A stretch of 49,294 nt of DNA from the NCBI GenBank assembly GCA_028281925.1, contig JANQIX010000033.1:1-49294 (forward strand), in the 5' to 3' direction. This document shows, piece after piece, positions 9,742 to 18,020 of this stretch. The notes beneath the pieces were generated by a model. It saw only the letters and a list, made by a program, of their open reading frames with translations, searched no databases and had not been told where the DNA came from. The DNA is from Alphaproteobacteria bacterium (GTDB lineage Bacteria; Pseudomonadota; Alphaproteobacteria; DSM-16000; Inquilinaceae). Numbering within the stretch: position 1 is the first letter of the stretch; each line of letters begins with the position of its first letter. The position numbers and the translations under genes are program-made.

Positions 9742-10316
9742 AAACGCGGTTACGAAACGGGCTCTTCGCCGTCGGGATTGTAGGTGCGTTCTGCGGAACT
9801 GCTGCGATTGCAGGCGTGGAGGAGCCGGTCGAGCTGACAGAGGTCCCAGCCGAGATCATGGAAGTCGCGGAGGCCCACCTGGCAGGTTTGCGACTTGCCC
9901 GCTACGTTCCGGGGCCCGTGGACGACGGCAGTGTCATCGACGACAATATCGTCCTCGTCTACGAAGAGCTGGGCGAGGTGCAATTGATCAGCGCGAACAC
10001 CGAGACCGAGGATGACGGCAGCTTTGTCTACGAAATCCAGGGCACGGTGGAGGGCGGCCGCAGGATTGAGATCGACATCGAGCCCGATGGCAACGTCCTG
10101 GAGATCGAGATCGAGTTCGAGAGCGAAGACGTGCCGGGCGCTGTCCTTGGTGCACTCGAAGCACGGCTACCCGGCTTCACCCCCGAATTCATCGAAGCCA
10201 GCCACTCGCCGAGCATGCAGGTGGTCGGCTACGAGTTTGTGGGAACTCACGGCGAAAACACAATTGACATCGAGGTTTCCGCTGACGGCAGGAACATTGT
10301 CGTTGCCGATCAATAG
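9738..10316 (+). CDS. Exported PepSY-like protein
   Basis: 192 aa with a clear Sec signal peptide (MKTRLRNGLFAVGIVGAFCG..., cleavage after AIA near residue 25). The mature part has two similar beta-rich units, each ending in a D-I-E-x-x-x-D/A-G-x-x-x-x motif (EIDIEPDGNVLEIEIE and TIDIEVSADGRNIVV), which is the PepSY pattern. It is very acidic. Such periplasmic domains often act as inhibitors or metal-binding modules. It overlaps the coiled-coil gene by 4 bp and ends the unit. Confidence 0.78.
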   Translation: MKTRLRNGLFAVGIVGAFCGTAAIAGVEEPVELTEVPAEIMEVAEAHLAGLRLARYVPGPVDDGSVIDDNIVLVYEELGEVQLISANTETEDDGSFVYEIQGTVEGGRRIEIDIEPDGNVLEIEIEFESEDVPGAVLGALEARLPGFTPEFIEASHSPSMQVVGYEFVGTHGENTIDIEVSADGRNIVVADQ

Positions 10317-10379
10317 GCTGGGATTGGGTTTCCTCGCCGGCACCGTCATGTGTCGACGGCCGTTCCTGTGCACTGGAGG

Positions 10380-10913
10380 CTATCCGCGTCGGGCGCCGGC
10401 ATAGGCAAGCACGCCTATCCAGGCGGCGAGGAACGCCAGCAGCGGCAATATCTTCTGTTCGTTGCCCAGGCTGTAGGCCGCAGCCACCAGCGGTGCGGCG
10501 ACAAGATAGCCCAGCACCAGCGGCCGGCGGCCGTCCACGCGTGCAATCTCCCGGTGCGCGACCGCACAGGCGATCAGCATGTTCACGGCGATCCACGGCG
10601 CGGAGAGCAGCCCGATGCTGCCGATGAACGGCAAGTGGATCGTTGCAAACCCGGTCCAGGCTTCGGGAAACAGGTCGGCGGCCAGCGTCACGGCGATGCC
10701 CAGCGCCAGACCGCCCATCAGCGCCGGCGGCAGCAGCCGCCACAGGGCAACGATCGGCAGCACGCTGTGCGTCAGCCCCGACCGGTGCGTCAGAAACGGC
10801 AACCCCTGGTCGATATCGGGCAGATAGATGCCGGCCGCCGTCAGCCCGAGGAAACCGGCGACGGCCGTGGCAATGCCGACCGGCCGCTCGCGCCGCCAGA
10901 GGCGGCCGCCCAT
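10380..10913 (-). CDS. Membrane-bound metal-dependent hydrolase, YdjM-like (DUF457)
   Basis: 177 aa, about five membrane helices. The signature is LPDIDQGLPFLTHRSGLTHSVLP cut into two motifs: PDIDQ near residue 32 and HRSGLTHS near residue 43, as in the YdjM/LexA-regulated membrane hydrolase family. Function is unknown for the family, although the conserved Asp and His residues imply a metal site at the membrane face. It lies 42 bp downstream of ilvE on the same strand and may be co-transcribed. The next gene on the other side converges. Confidence 0.8.
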   Translation of the reverse strand: MGGRLWRRERPVGIATAVAGFLGLTAAGIYLPDIDQGLPFLTHRSGLTHSVLPIVALWRLLPPALMGGLALGIAVTLAADLFPEAWTGFATIHLPFIGSIGLLSAPWIAVNMLIACAVAHREIARVDGRRPLVLGYLVAAPLVAAAYSLGNEQKILPLLAFLAAWIGVLAYAGARRG

Positions 10914-10955
10914 GCTGCGGGAGTGCCGTCTGCGGGCGACGCCGGTCGGGCTCCC

Positions 10956-11858
10956 CTATTCGGCTGCGACGGCGACTGCGCCGGCCGGCCGGCGCACCAG
11001 GGCCGAATAGTCTTCCACCATCAACTCGCTGATCCGGCCAGGCGTGAACGTCATATCGTCAATGCGCCCAACAGGCGTCACCTCCGCGGCCGAGCCGGTC
11101 AGGAAGATCTCCTCGGCATCGGCAAGCTCCTCCGGCCGGATCGCCCGCGAGACGGTTTCGATGCCGCGGGCCTTCGCCAGCTCGATCACCGTCCGCCGCG
11201 TGATGCCGTCGAGGAAGCAGTCCGGCGTCGGTGTGTGCAGCCGGCCATCCTTCACCAGGAAGATGTTGGCGCCCGTGGCTTCCGCCACCAGTCCGCGGTA
11301 GTCCAGCATCAGCGCGTCGTGGAAGCCTTCGTCTTCGGCCGCATGCTTGCTCATCGTGCAAATCATGTAGAGGCCGGCGGCCTTGGAATGCACGGGCGCC
11401 GTGTCCGGCGCCGGGCGCCGCCATGGCGACGTCTTGATGGCGATCCCCTTTTTCAGCGCCTGCGGGTCGAAGTAGCTGGGCCAGGGCCAGCTGGCGATCG
11501 CAACGTTGATGCGGGTAGCCTGCGCCGACACGCCCATCATCTCAGACCCGCGCCAGGCCACCGGGCGAACATAGCCGTCGCCGATGCCGTTGGCCGTGAC
11601 CACGGCACGGCAGGCATCGTCGATCTCCGCCACCGAGAAGGGCAAATCGAAGCCGAGAATGCGCGCGCTGTCCTGCAGTCGTTCAGAATGCTCGGTCAGC
11701 TTGAAGATGGCGCCGTTGTAAACCCGCTCCCCTTCGAATACACAACTGGCGTAATGCAGCCCGTGGCTGAGCACATGAACTTTGGCGTCGCGCCACGGCA
11801 CCATTGCACCGTTCAGCCAGATGACGCCGTCCCGGTCGTCGAAGGGAATCACTGTCAT
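10956..11858 (-). CDS. ilvE: Branched-chain amino acid aminotransferase (class IV PLP enzyme)
   Basis: 300 aa from the chosen ATG (MTVIPFDDRDGVIWLNG). Class IV aminotransferase features are visible: SHGLHYASCVFEGER near 31-45, the PLP lysine at K159 in HSKAAGLY, and VAEATGANIFLVKDG near 193-207. It catalyses the last step of Val, Leu and Ile synthesis. The frame is open further upstream to 11945, but that extension would run into the divergent petP-like gene and lacks family similarity. Promoter hexamers lie at 11904-11932. Divergent from a MarR-type regulator, a constellation found in many alphaproteobacteria. Confidence 0.93.
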   Translation of the reverse strand: MTVIPFDDRDGVIWLNGAMVPWRDAKVHVLSHGLHYASCVFEGERVYNGAIFKLTEHSERLQDSARILGFDLPFSVAEIDDACRAVVTANGIGDGYVRPVAWRGSEMMGVSAQATRINVAIASWPWPSYFDPQALKKGIAIKTSPWRRPAPDTAPVHSKAAGLYMICTMSKHAAEDEGFHDALMLDYRGLVAEATGANIFLVKDGRLHTPTPDCFLDGITRRTVIELAKARGIETVSRAIRPEELADAEEIFLTGSAAEVTPVGRIDDMTFTPGRISELMVEDYSALVRRPAGAVAVAAE

Positions 11859-11903
11859 GGTCGGAGGCTTCAATTGTTCGTTTATGTCTGAGGCGATGGA
11901 GCG

Positions 11904-11932
11904 CTTGTAACATTGCGAAAAACTGCTGTCAA
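11904..11932 (-). promoter_or_regulatory. Predicted sigma-70 promoter of ilvE
   Basis: On the minus strand a perfect TTGACA (11927-11932) is followed after 17 bp by TACAAG (11904-11909). The start would lie about 50 bp before the ilvE ATG. The -35 lies 4 bp from the inverted repeat at 11937-11953. Confidence 0.65.
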
Positions 11933-11936
11933 TATG

Positions 11937-11953
11937 CGTCAGCATGACTGACG
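11937..11953. promoter_or_regulatory. Inverted repeat over the petP-like start codon, possible operator
   Basis: CGTCAG-CATGA-CTGACG is a perfect 6-bp inverted repeat (8-9 bp with one mismatch if extended). The ATG of the MarR-type gene lies in its spacer. MarR proteins often bind such repeats in divergent intergenic regions, so autoregulation plus control of ilvE is plausible. Inference only. Confidence 0.45.
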
Positions 11954-12444
11954 TAAAATCACCTGTGAACCCGCTGTTCCTCCGCGATGAGGAGCTGCGC
12001 TACGGGATCGAGCTGCTGTTCTTCGCGTACCGGGATTTCACGGCGGAACCGGATGCGATCCTGTCCAAGCTGAACCTGGGTCGCGCGCATCACCGCGTGA
12101 TCTATTTCGTCGGTCGCAATCCGCGCATCAGCGTCACGGAGCTGCTGCGCATCCTGAAGATCACCAAGCAGAGCCTGAGCCGCGTTCTCGGCGACCTGAT
12201 CCGCCAGGGCTTCATTGCCCAGCGGCCGGGCACGCGCGACCGCCGCCAGCGGCTCTTGGAACTGACGGCCCAGGGCAAGCAGCTGGAGTGCGAGCTGACG
12301 GAAAACCAGCGCCAGCGCATCGCCAAGGCATATCGCGAAGCCGGTGCAGACGCCGTGGAAGGATTCCGGACCGTGCTGCTCGGGATCATCGACGAAGAGA
12401 ACCGCCCGCAGGTGCTGGAGGGCCAACCGCCGCGCCGGCCTTAA
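11944..12444 (+). CDS. petP: MarR family transcriptional regulator, PetP-like
   Basis: 166 aa. A winged helix-turn-helix is visible at about 60-110: ISVTELLRILKITKQSLSRVL followed by the MarR wing with D-R-R (TRDRRQRLLELT). The next gene is an OmpR-type regulator, and this MarR-OmpR pair matches petP-petR of Rhodobacter, where petR was first described upstream of the cytochrome bc1 genes. No bc1 genes are in this window. The symbol is given by synteny and family; the target genes here are unknown. An inverted repeat over the start codon suggests autoregulation. Confidence 0.85.
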   Translation: MTDVKSPVNPLFLRDEELRYGIELLFFAYRDFTAEPDAILSKLNLGRAHHRVIYFVGRNPRISVTELLRILKITKQSLSRVLGDLIRQGFIAQRPGTRDRRQRLLELTAQGKQLECELTENQRQRIAKAYREAGADAVEGFRTVLLGIIDEENRPQVLEGQPPRRP

Positions 12445-12477
12445 GGCGGGCCTTGCTTGTGCTAGACTGGTGGCGCC

Positions 12478-13167
12478 ATGGACGCGGACCAGCCCCATAT
12501 CCTGGTCGTTGACGACGACAACCGGCTGCGTGCGCTGCTGCGCAGATACCTGGTCGACAACGGCTTTGCGGTGACGACGGCCGCTGATGCGGCGGAAGCG
12601 AGGGCCAAGCTCGCTGCCTTCACCTTTGATCTCATGATCCTGGACGTGATGATGCCCGGTGAAGACGGGCTGACGCTGACTGCGGCGCTCCGCCACGAGA
12701 TGGCGACGCCGATCCTGCTGCTGACGGCGATGGGCGAACCGGAGGACCGGATTGCCGGGCTGGAATCCGGTGCAGACGACTACCTGCCTAAGCCGTTCGA
12801 GCCGCGCGAGTTGCTGTTGAGGATTCAGAGCATCCTGCGCCGGGTGGCGCCATCCCCACCGCCACCGTCGGCGCCGCTCAGGCTAGGCGATTTCGTCTTC
12901 GATCCGGGCCGCGGCGAGCTGCGCAAAGGCGACGAGCGGATCCACCTCACGACGGCGGAACTGGGCCTGCTGCGCGTGCTGGCGCAGCAGCCCGGCGAGA
13001 CGGTCACCCGGGACGACCTGACGGAACGCAGCCGGATTTCCGGCAATGCGCGTACGGTCGATGTGCAAGTGACGCGGCTGCGCCGCAAGATCGAGCCCGA
13101 TCCGCGCCTGCCCCGCTATATCCAGACGGTGCGCGGTGAGGGCTATGTGCTGAGGCCCGACGTCTGA
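12478..13167 (+). CDS. petR: OmpR/PhoB family response regulator, PetR-like
   Basis: 229 aa. Receiver domain at 1-120 with the acidic pair D12-D13, phospho-acceptor D56 in LMILDVMMPGEDG, and Lys in YLPKPFEPREL; OmpR-type winged helix at about 130-229 with RTVDVQVTRLRRKIEPDP near the end. It starts 33 bp after the MarR-type gene and its stop overlaps the kinase start by 1 bp (TGATG), so regulator and kinase are translationally coupled. Cytoplasmic DNA-binding protein activated by the following kinase. Confidence 0.95.
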   Translation: MDADQPHILVVDDDNRLRALLRRYLVDNGFAVTTAADAAEARAKLAAFTFDLMILDVMMPGEDGLTLTAALRHEMATPILLLTAMGEPEDRIAGLESGADDYLPKPFEPRELLLRIQSILRRVAPSPPPPSAPLRLGDFVFDPGRGELRKGDERIHLTTAELGLLRVLAQQPGETVTRDDLTERSRISGNARTVDVQVTRLRRKIEPDPRLPRYIQTVRGEGYVLRPDV

Positions 13168-14549
13168 TGGCTGTCACCGAGCGCGGCAGCACCGCTCAGC
13201 CCGTCGCGGCATCGCCCGACCGACCGGCCCGCCGTCGGCTCGGCATCAAGCGGTTTCTGCCGCGCACGCTGTTCGGCCGGTCCTTGATGATCATCCTGAC
13301 GCCCGTGCTGCTGATGCAGGTGACCGCGGCCTACTACTTCTACGACCGCCACTGGGACACGCTGACCAGCCGCCTTGCCGAGGGCGTGGTCGGTGAGATC
13401 GCCATGGTGATCGAACAGCTTGAGGAAACGGAAAACCGCGTCGTCCGCGACGCCATTCTCGACAGGGCGACCCGGACGCTCGATCTGGTCATGTCGGTCG
13501 ATCCCGAGGTGATCGGCCTTGTGGAGCAGCCGCCGGCCCCGAACGAGATCCTGCGCTCGCGCCTGAGCGAGGCGTTGCGCGAACGCATCGGCCGGCCGTT
13601 CCATATCGACCCCGAGGTGGCGGGCGAATGGAGCATCATCACCGTGCTCATTGACGACGGTGCTCTAAAGACGCTGGTGCCGCGGCGCCGGCTGTTCAGC
13701 TCGACCAGCCAGGTGTTCATCAGCTGGATGGTGGGCTCGGGCGTGATCCTGGTGGCCGTCGCCATCATCTTCATGCGCAATCAGATCCGCCCGATCCGCC
13801 GTCTCGCGATCGCGGCGGAAAGCTTCGGCAAGGGGCGCGACGTGCCGAACTTCAAGCCGGAGGGGGCGACCGAGGTGCGCCAGGCGGCACACGCCTTCCT
13901 GGTGATGCGTGAGCGCATTCAGCGGCAGATCGTCCAGCGCACGGAGATGCTGGCCGGCGTCAGCCACGATCTGCGCACGCCGCTGACGCGCATGAAGCTG
14001 TTGCTGGCCATGCAGGGCGACGGCCCGGAGACCGAAGAGCTGCGCACCGATGTCGCCGATATGGAAGACATGATCGAGGCGTATCTGGCCTTCGCCCGGG
14101 GCGAAGGCGGCGAGGAATTGCAGCCGACGGACCTGGAGGTGCTGCTGAGCGAGGTGGTTGGCGCCGCCCGCCGGGAAGGCGCGGCGGTCGACCTCACCGT
14201 ACGGGATACGATGATGCTCCCGCTCAGGCCGCAGTCCTTCAAGCGCTGCCTGGCCAACATCATCGGCAATGCGCGGCGCTACGCGCACCGCATTCAGGTT
14301 TCGGCCGGTCGCCGTGGCTCCGCCTTCGAGGTCGTCATCGACGACGATGGGCCGGGCATCCCGGTCGAAGAGCGCGAAGCCGTCTTCAAGCCCTTCTATC
14401 GCATGGAGGCGTCGCGCAATCAGGAAACCGGCGGCACCGGCCTGGGTCTCACCATCGCCCGAGACATCGCCCGCGCCCATGGCGGCGATATCCGCCTTGC
14501 GGACGGCCCGCTGGGCGGCCTGCGCTGCACGGTGCGCCTGCCGGTTTGA
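13167..14549 (+). CDS. EnvZ-like sensor histidine kinase
   Basis: 460 aa. Two membrane helices (about 34-56 and 188-208) enclose a periplasmic domain of about 130 residues. HAMP follows (about 208-262), then the dimerisation/phosphotransfer domain with H267 in AGVSHDLRTPLTRMK, closely resembling EnvZ, then the ATPase domain with LANIIGNARRYA (N box), DDDGPGIP (G1) and GGTGLGLTI (G2). All catalytic residues are present. Partner of the OmpR-type regulator it overlaps. The inducing signal is unknown. Confidence 0.95.
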   Translation: MAVTERGSTAQPVAASPDRPARRRLGIKRFLPRTLFGRSLMIILTPVLLMQVTAAYYFYDRHWDTLTSRLAEGVVGEIAMVIEQLEETENRVVRDAILDRATRTLDLVMSVDPEVIGLVEQPPAPNEILRSRLSEALRERIGRPFHIDPEVAGEWSIITVLIDDGALKTLVPRRRLFSSTSQVFISWMVGSGVILVAVAIIFMRNQIRPIRRLAIAAESFGKGRDVPNFKPEGATEVRQAAHAFLVMRERIQRQIVQRTEMLAGVSHDLRTPLTRMKLLLAMQGDGPETEELRTDVADMEDMIEAYLAFARGEGGEELQPTDLEVLLSEVVGAARREGAAVDLTVRDTMMLPLRPQSFKRCLANIIGNARRYAHRIQVSAGRRGSAFEVVIDDDGPGIPVEEREAVFKPFYRMEASRNQETGGTGLGLTIARDIARAHGGDIRLADGPLGGLRCTVRLPV

Positions 14550-14621
14550 CCGGGTCTGGACTCCGTCTCGGCGGCTGCGGCACCGGCCTCAGAAGATCGC
14601 CGGCTTACCAGACCTGGAGGT

Positions 14622-14966
14622 TCAGTAAAGTCTGCCGCCGTCCGGCACTCTTCGCTCGGGCCCAACCAGCACGACCTCCCCGTCCTCATCGGGAAAGCCG
14701 AGCACCAGCACCTCGCTCATGAACTTGCCGATCTGCTTCGGCGGGAAGTTCACGACCGCTGCCACTTGGCGGCCCACCAGATCGTCGGCCCGGTAATGCT
14801 TCGTAATCTGTGCCGAGGTGCGCCGCGTGCCGATCTCCGCGCCGAAGTCGACTGTCAGCTTTAAGGCGGGCTTGCGCGCCTCCGGAAAGGGCTCAACCGC
14901 ACGGATGGTGCCGACGCGGATGTCGACCGTCATGAAATCGTCGTAGCTGATATGCCCCTCAGCCAT
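14622..14966 (-). CDS. csaA: tRNA-binding domain protein CsaA
   Basis: 114 aa consisting of a single OB-fold tRNA-binding domain. [23 protein letters not shown] and [14 protein letters not shown] are the CsaA signatures (the first is written here only in part of its conserved context, about residues 15-37). In Bacillus CsaA has chaperone and export-related activity; in most bacteria its role is not settled. It ends the minus-strand block, 17 bp downstream of prs, so probably co-transcribed with it. Confidence 0.93.
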   Translation of the reverse strand: MAEGHISYDDFMTVDIRVGTIRAVEPFPEARKPALKLTVDFGAEIGTRRTSAQITKHYRADDLVGRQVAAVVNFPPKQIGKFMSEVLVLGFPDEDGEVVLVGPERRVPDGGRLY

Positions 14967-14983
14967 GTTCGGCGTACCCGCGC

Positions 14984-15913
14984 TCAGTCGAACAGGCTTG
15001 AGACGGACTTCTCGCTCGAGATCCGCTCGATGGCGTCGGCGATCAGCGGCGCGATGGTGAGCTGGCGCATGGTGTCGCTCAGCCGCACGGCCTCCGTGGC
15101 GAGAATGCTGTCGGTGATCACCATCTCTTTAAGCGGCGAGGCGGTGACACGCGCCACCGCACCACCGGACAGGACACCGTGGGTGACATACGCGCTGGCT
15201 TCCAGCGCCCCAGCCTCCATCAGCGCCCCGGCGGCGTTGCAGATGGTGCCCGCGCTGTCGACGATATCGTCAAGCAGCAGGCAGCGCCGACCGCGCACCT
15301 CGCCGATGATGTTCATTACCTCCGACACGCCCGCACGCTCGCGCCGCTTGTCGATGATGGCCAGATCGGCGTCGATTCGCTTGGCGATGCCGCGCGCACG
15401 GACCACGCCGCCGACATCGGGCGAGACGATCACCAGGTCGCCCTCATACCTTTGCAGGATGTCGTCGGCGAACACCGGCTGGGCATAGAGATTATCGACG
15501 GGGATATCGAAGAAGCCCTGGATCTGGCCCGCATGCAGATCCATGGTCAGCACACGGTCCGCACCCGCACGGGTGATGATGTTGGCGACCAGCTTGGCGG
15601 AGATCGGCGTGCGCGGCCCCGTCTTGCGGTCCTGCCTGCCATATCCGTAATAGGGCAAAACTGCGGTGATGCGCCGCGCCGACCCGCGCCGGAGCGCGTC
15701 GATGGTCACCAGCAGTTCCATCAGGTTGTCGTTGGCCGGATAGCTGGTCGACTGGACAACGAACACGTCCTCGCCGCGCACGTTCTCCAGAATCTCGACG
15801 AACACTTCCATGTCGGCGAAGCGGCGGATGCTGGCGAGCGTTAGCGGCACCTGCAAAGCCGTCGAGACGGCTTCCGCCAAAGGTCGGTTGCTGTTTCCTG
15901 AGATGATCTTCAT
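14984..15913 (-). CDS. prs: Ribose-phosphate pyrophosphokinase
   Basis: 309 aa. Makes PRPP from ribose-5-phosphate and ATP for nucleotides, His and Trp. Signatures: [18 protein letters not shown] (ATP-binding flexible region), [10 protein letters not shown] (about 95-104), and the PRPP loop [13 protein letters not shown] near 215-227. Length and N-terminus ([16 protein letters not shown]) are normal. In the same direction as the hldD-lgt-midA-pgeF run, and directly followed by csaA. Confidence 0.98.
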   Translation of the reverse strand: MKIISGNSNRPLAEAVSTALQVPLTLASIRRFADMEVFVEILENVRGEDVFVVQSTSYPANDNLMELLVTIDALRRGSARRITAVLPYYGYGRQDRKTGPRTPISAKLVANIITRAGADRVLTMDLHAGQIQGFFDIPVDNLYAQPVFADDILQRYEGDLVIVSPDVGGVVRARGIAKRIDADLAIIDKRRERAGVSEVMNIIGEVRGRRCLLLDDIVDSAGTICNAAGALMEAGALEASAYVTHGVLSGGAVARVTASPLKEMVITDSILATEAVRLSDTMRQLTIAPLIADAIERISSEKSVSSLFD

Positions 15914-16055
15914 GGGCGCCGTCGGGCCCTTCGGGCGGGAGGACAGTCGCTCAAGGTCCGCGCCCCTCGGATTTCCCCATAAACGATCGCGACCCTTGCG
16001 GCGGCCGGTATATCAGCGGCCCCGTCCAGTGTAAACGCCGCATGCCGGCCTTCGC

Positions 16056-16121
16056 CTAAAGCATGCAAGACGCCACCAGGCCGACGAAGCAGAACACGGC
16101 GAACATGATCAGATAGGGCAT
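16056..16121 (-). CDS. Possible 21-aa hydrophobic peptide between pgeF and prs
   Basis: An ATG 21 bp after the pgeF stop opens MPYLIMFAVFCFVGLVASCM plus Leu and a TAG stop. The peptide is one membrane helix ending in a lipobox-like LVASC. GGGAG lies about 12 nt before the ATG. It would be the only thing between pgeF and prs on this strand. Such a short frame can occur by chance; support is composition, spacing and the ribosome-binding site only. Confidence 0.3.
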   Translation of the reverse strand: MPYLIMFAVFCFVGLVASCML

Positions 16122-16142
16122 GGTTCGCGCCGGTCTCCCGGA

Positions 16143-16910
16143 TCAAGCCACCAGGGCGATCGCTGAAAGGCAGCGGCCATAATCGGGCTCGCCCCGCTTG
16201 ACGGATCGCCGATAGCTGAAGAAGCGATCCTCTTCGGTGAAGGTATCATGCGCCACGGCTCCGATCCGACCAAGTCCCAGAGACTCGAGTCGCCGCATGA
16301 TATAGTCGGCGAGGTCGAAGTGATGGCGGCCGTTGCCGTCCTGCGCGCTGAAGTGCCGCGCGTTGTCTGCATCCTCGGCTACGAACCGATCGTAGAACTC
16401 CGGCCCGACCTCGTAGGAGCCGTGGCCGATCCGCGGCCCGATCGCAGCCAGGATGCGTGCCCGATCGGCGCCGCGGCGTTCCATCTCCGCCACGGTGTTG
16501 TCCAGGATACCAGTCAGCGCCCCCCGCCACCCGGCATGGGCAGCGCCGATCACCCCGACATCCGGGTCGGCGAACAGCACGGGCGCGCAGTCGGCGGTCA
16601 GAATGCCGAGCGCCAGCCCCGGCCGGTCGCACACCAAGGCATCTGCCCTCGGTGCATCCTGCGGCTGCCACGGCGCTTCGATGAACAGCGCGCGGTCGCT
16701 ATGCGTTTGGTGGACCGTCACGAGCCTTTGCGCTTCGGCGCCCAATGCTTCAGCGGACCGTCGGCGATTCTCGCGCACATGGTCGGGCCGGTCGTCCGAA
16801 CCGTAGCCGCAGTTCCGCGAGGCATAGAGGCCTTCGCTGACCCCGCCCTCGCGGGTGAAGAACGCGTGGTGCACACCCGCCAGACCGGTCAGAGACTCAG
16901 CGGTGATCAT
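16143..16910 (-). CDS. pgeF: Purine nucleoside phosphorylase / polyphenol oxidase family (PgeF, YfiH, DUF152)
   Basis: 255 aa from the ATG at 16910. The family's metal-site blocks are present: TVHQTHSDRALF, LTADCAPVLFADPD and GAAHAGWRGALTG. Members are reported as multicopper-type laccases, as purine nucleoside-active enzymes, and (PgeF) as peptidoglycan-editing factor; all are cytoplasmic. The frame is open 17 codons further, but the ATG at 16910 overlaps the midA stop by 4 bp (ATGA), the normal coupling, and matches the family start MITAESL. Confidence 0.93.
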   Translation of the reverse strand: MITAESLTGLAGVHHAFFTREGGVSEGLYASRNCGYGSDDRPDHVRENRRRSAEALGAEAQRLVTVHQTHSDRALFIEAPWQPQDAPRADALVCDRPGLALGILTADCAPVLFADPDVGVIGAAHAGWRGALTGILDNTVAEMERRGADRARILAAIGPRIGHGSYEVGPEFYDRFVAEDADNARHFSAQDGNGRHHFDLADYIMRRLESLGLGRIGAVAHDTFTEEDRFFSYRRSVKRGEPDYGRCLSAIALVA

Positions 16911-18004
16911 GGCGCCTGGTCCGACGGAAAGACGGGCACGCTGCCGGCGGGGCCCTGCCAATAGAGAAGCGCCTTGAAGAGATGGCCCATGGCATCGGGT
17001 CCGGTCAACCGCGCCAGCGCCGCATCGATCTCTGCGGCCTGGTCCGCCGATGCCATCCGCTTCAGCTGACCGGCACGGGCATCGATGCCGAAAGCACGCA
17101 ACAGCGTCGCCTGGGATACCGGCCCGAACACCGCCACCCCTTCCCGCCGCCCCGTCTCGGCCAGTGCGGCAAAGTCCACATGAGCCGTCAGGTCGGCCTC
17201 TCCCGGATCGGTGAGCGGCGACACCTTCCGATGCCGGCGAACCGCCTGAAGCGAATCACTGAGTGGCGTGGCTGCATAGCCATAGTCGATGATCAGTGTG
17301 GCGCCGCCATGCGTCTGCAGGCGAAAGGCGAGCTCGCGCGCCACAGCCACCCCCGCGGCAGACACTTCGACGACACTGCCGGCCGGTGCGCCGGACAGGC
17401 CGGAGAGCGCCGCGCCCAGCCCGTCCGACGGCGGCGACAGCGCCCATTCGAACCGGCGCGCACCCTCGTCCCAGCCCACGAGCCGCTCGTGCCAGCCGGC
17501 CTCGGACTTCTGGAACTGGCGGATCGGCAACGCGTCGAAAAACTCGTTCGCGATCGCGACCATGGGACCGTCTGGCACCTCGTGCAGACCGTCATGCCAG
17601 GTCGGCGTCGCCGGCAGCGGCAGTGCAGCCTGCTGGCGGCGCAGGGCCTCGTTCGACTCTACGAAATGCAGGCGTGCGGCATCGACAAAGCCTGGCACGC
17701 GTGCGGCCGCCCGCAACGCATCGCGCATCAGCGTGCCGCGGCCCGGCCCCAGTTCGACCAGCAGGAACGGGTCGGGCTGGCCGAGCTGGCGCCAGCTTTC
17801 TGCGCACCAGAGGCCGATCAATTCGCCGAACATCTGGCTGACCTCGGGCGCCGTCACGAAATCGCCGGTCGCACCGATGGCGTCACGCGTGCGGTAGTAT
17901 CCGAAGCGCGGATCCCCGAGCGCCGCCGACATGAAATCGGCGACGGTGATCGGACCCTGACGCAAGATCCGTCGGGCCAGCGCCTCGGCCAGTGGCTCCG
18001 TCAC
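16907..18004 (-). CDS. midA: SAM-dependent methyltransferase, MidA/NDUFAF7 family (DUF185)
   Basis: 365 aa from a GTG at 18004, 16 bp after the lgt stop. Signatures: TVADFMSAALGDPRFGYYRT near the N-terminus, VELGPGRGTLMRD (SAM-binding loop), and IANEFFDALPIRQF. The mitochondrial homologue dimethylates an arginine of complex I subunit NDUFS2; bacterial role is presumably similar but not proven. A longer frame upstream would overlap lgt and is low-complexity basic sequence. Coupled to pgeF by a 4-bp overlap. Confidence 0.93.
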   Translation of the reverse strand: MTEPLAEALARRILRQGPITVADFMSAALGDPRFGYYRTRDAIGATGDFVTAPEVSQMFGELIGLWCAESWRQLGQPDPFLLVELGPGRGTLMRDALRAAARVPGFVDAARLHFVESNEALRRQQAALPLPATPTWHDGLHEVPDGPMVAIANEFFDALPIRQFQKSEAGWHERLVGWDEGARRFEWALSPPSDGLGAALSGLSGAPAGSVVEVSAAGVAVARELAFRLQTHGGATLIIDYGYAATPLSDSLQAVRRHRKVSPLTDPGEADLTAHVDFAALAETGRREGVAVFGPVSQATLLRAFGIDARAGQLKRMASADQAAEIDAALARLTGPDAMGHLFKALLYWQGPAGSVPVFPSDQAP

Positions 18005-18020
18005 GCCGTCGTCACCGATT

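Noticed and set aside
10350..11891. 513-codon plus-strand frame opposite the ydjM-like gene and ilvE
   Set aside because: Antisense to ilvE, which has a complete PLP-enzyme pattern; the translation is rich in Arg, His and Gln with no family.
15910..16146. 78-codon minus-strand frame between pgeF and prs
   Set aside because: It overlaps the prs start and pgeF stop, has no good ribosome-binding site, and no recognisable domain; the short hydrophobic frame at 16056-16121 is a better candidate.
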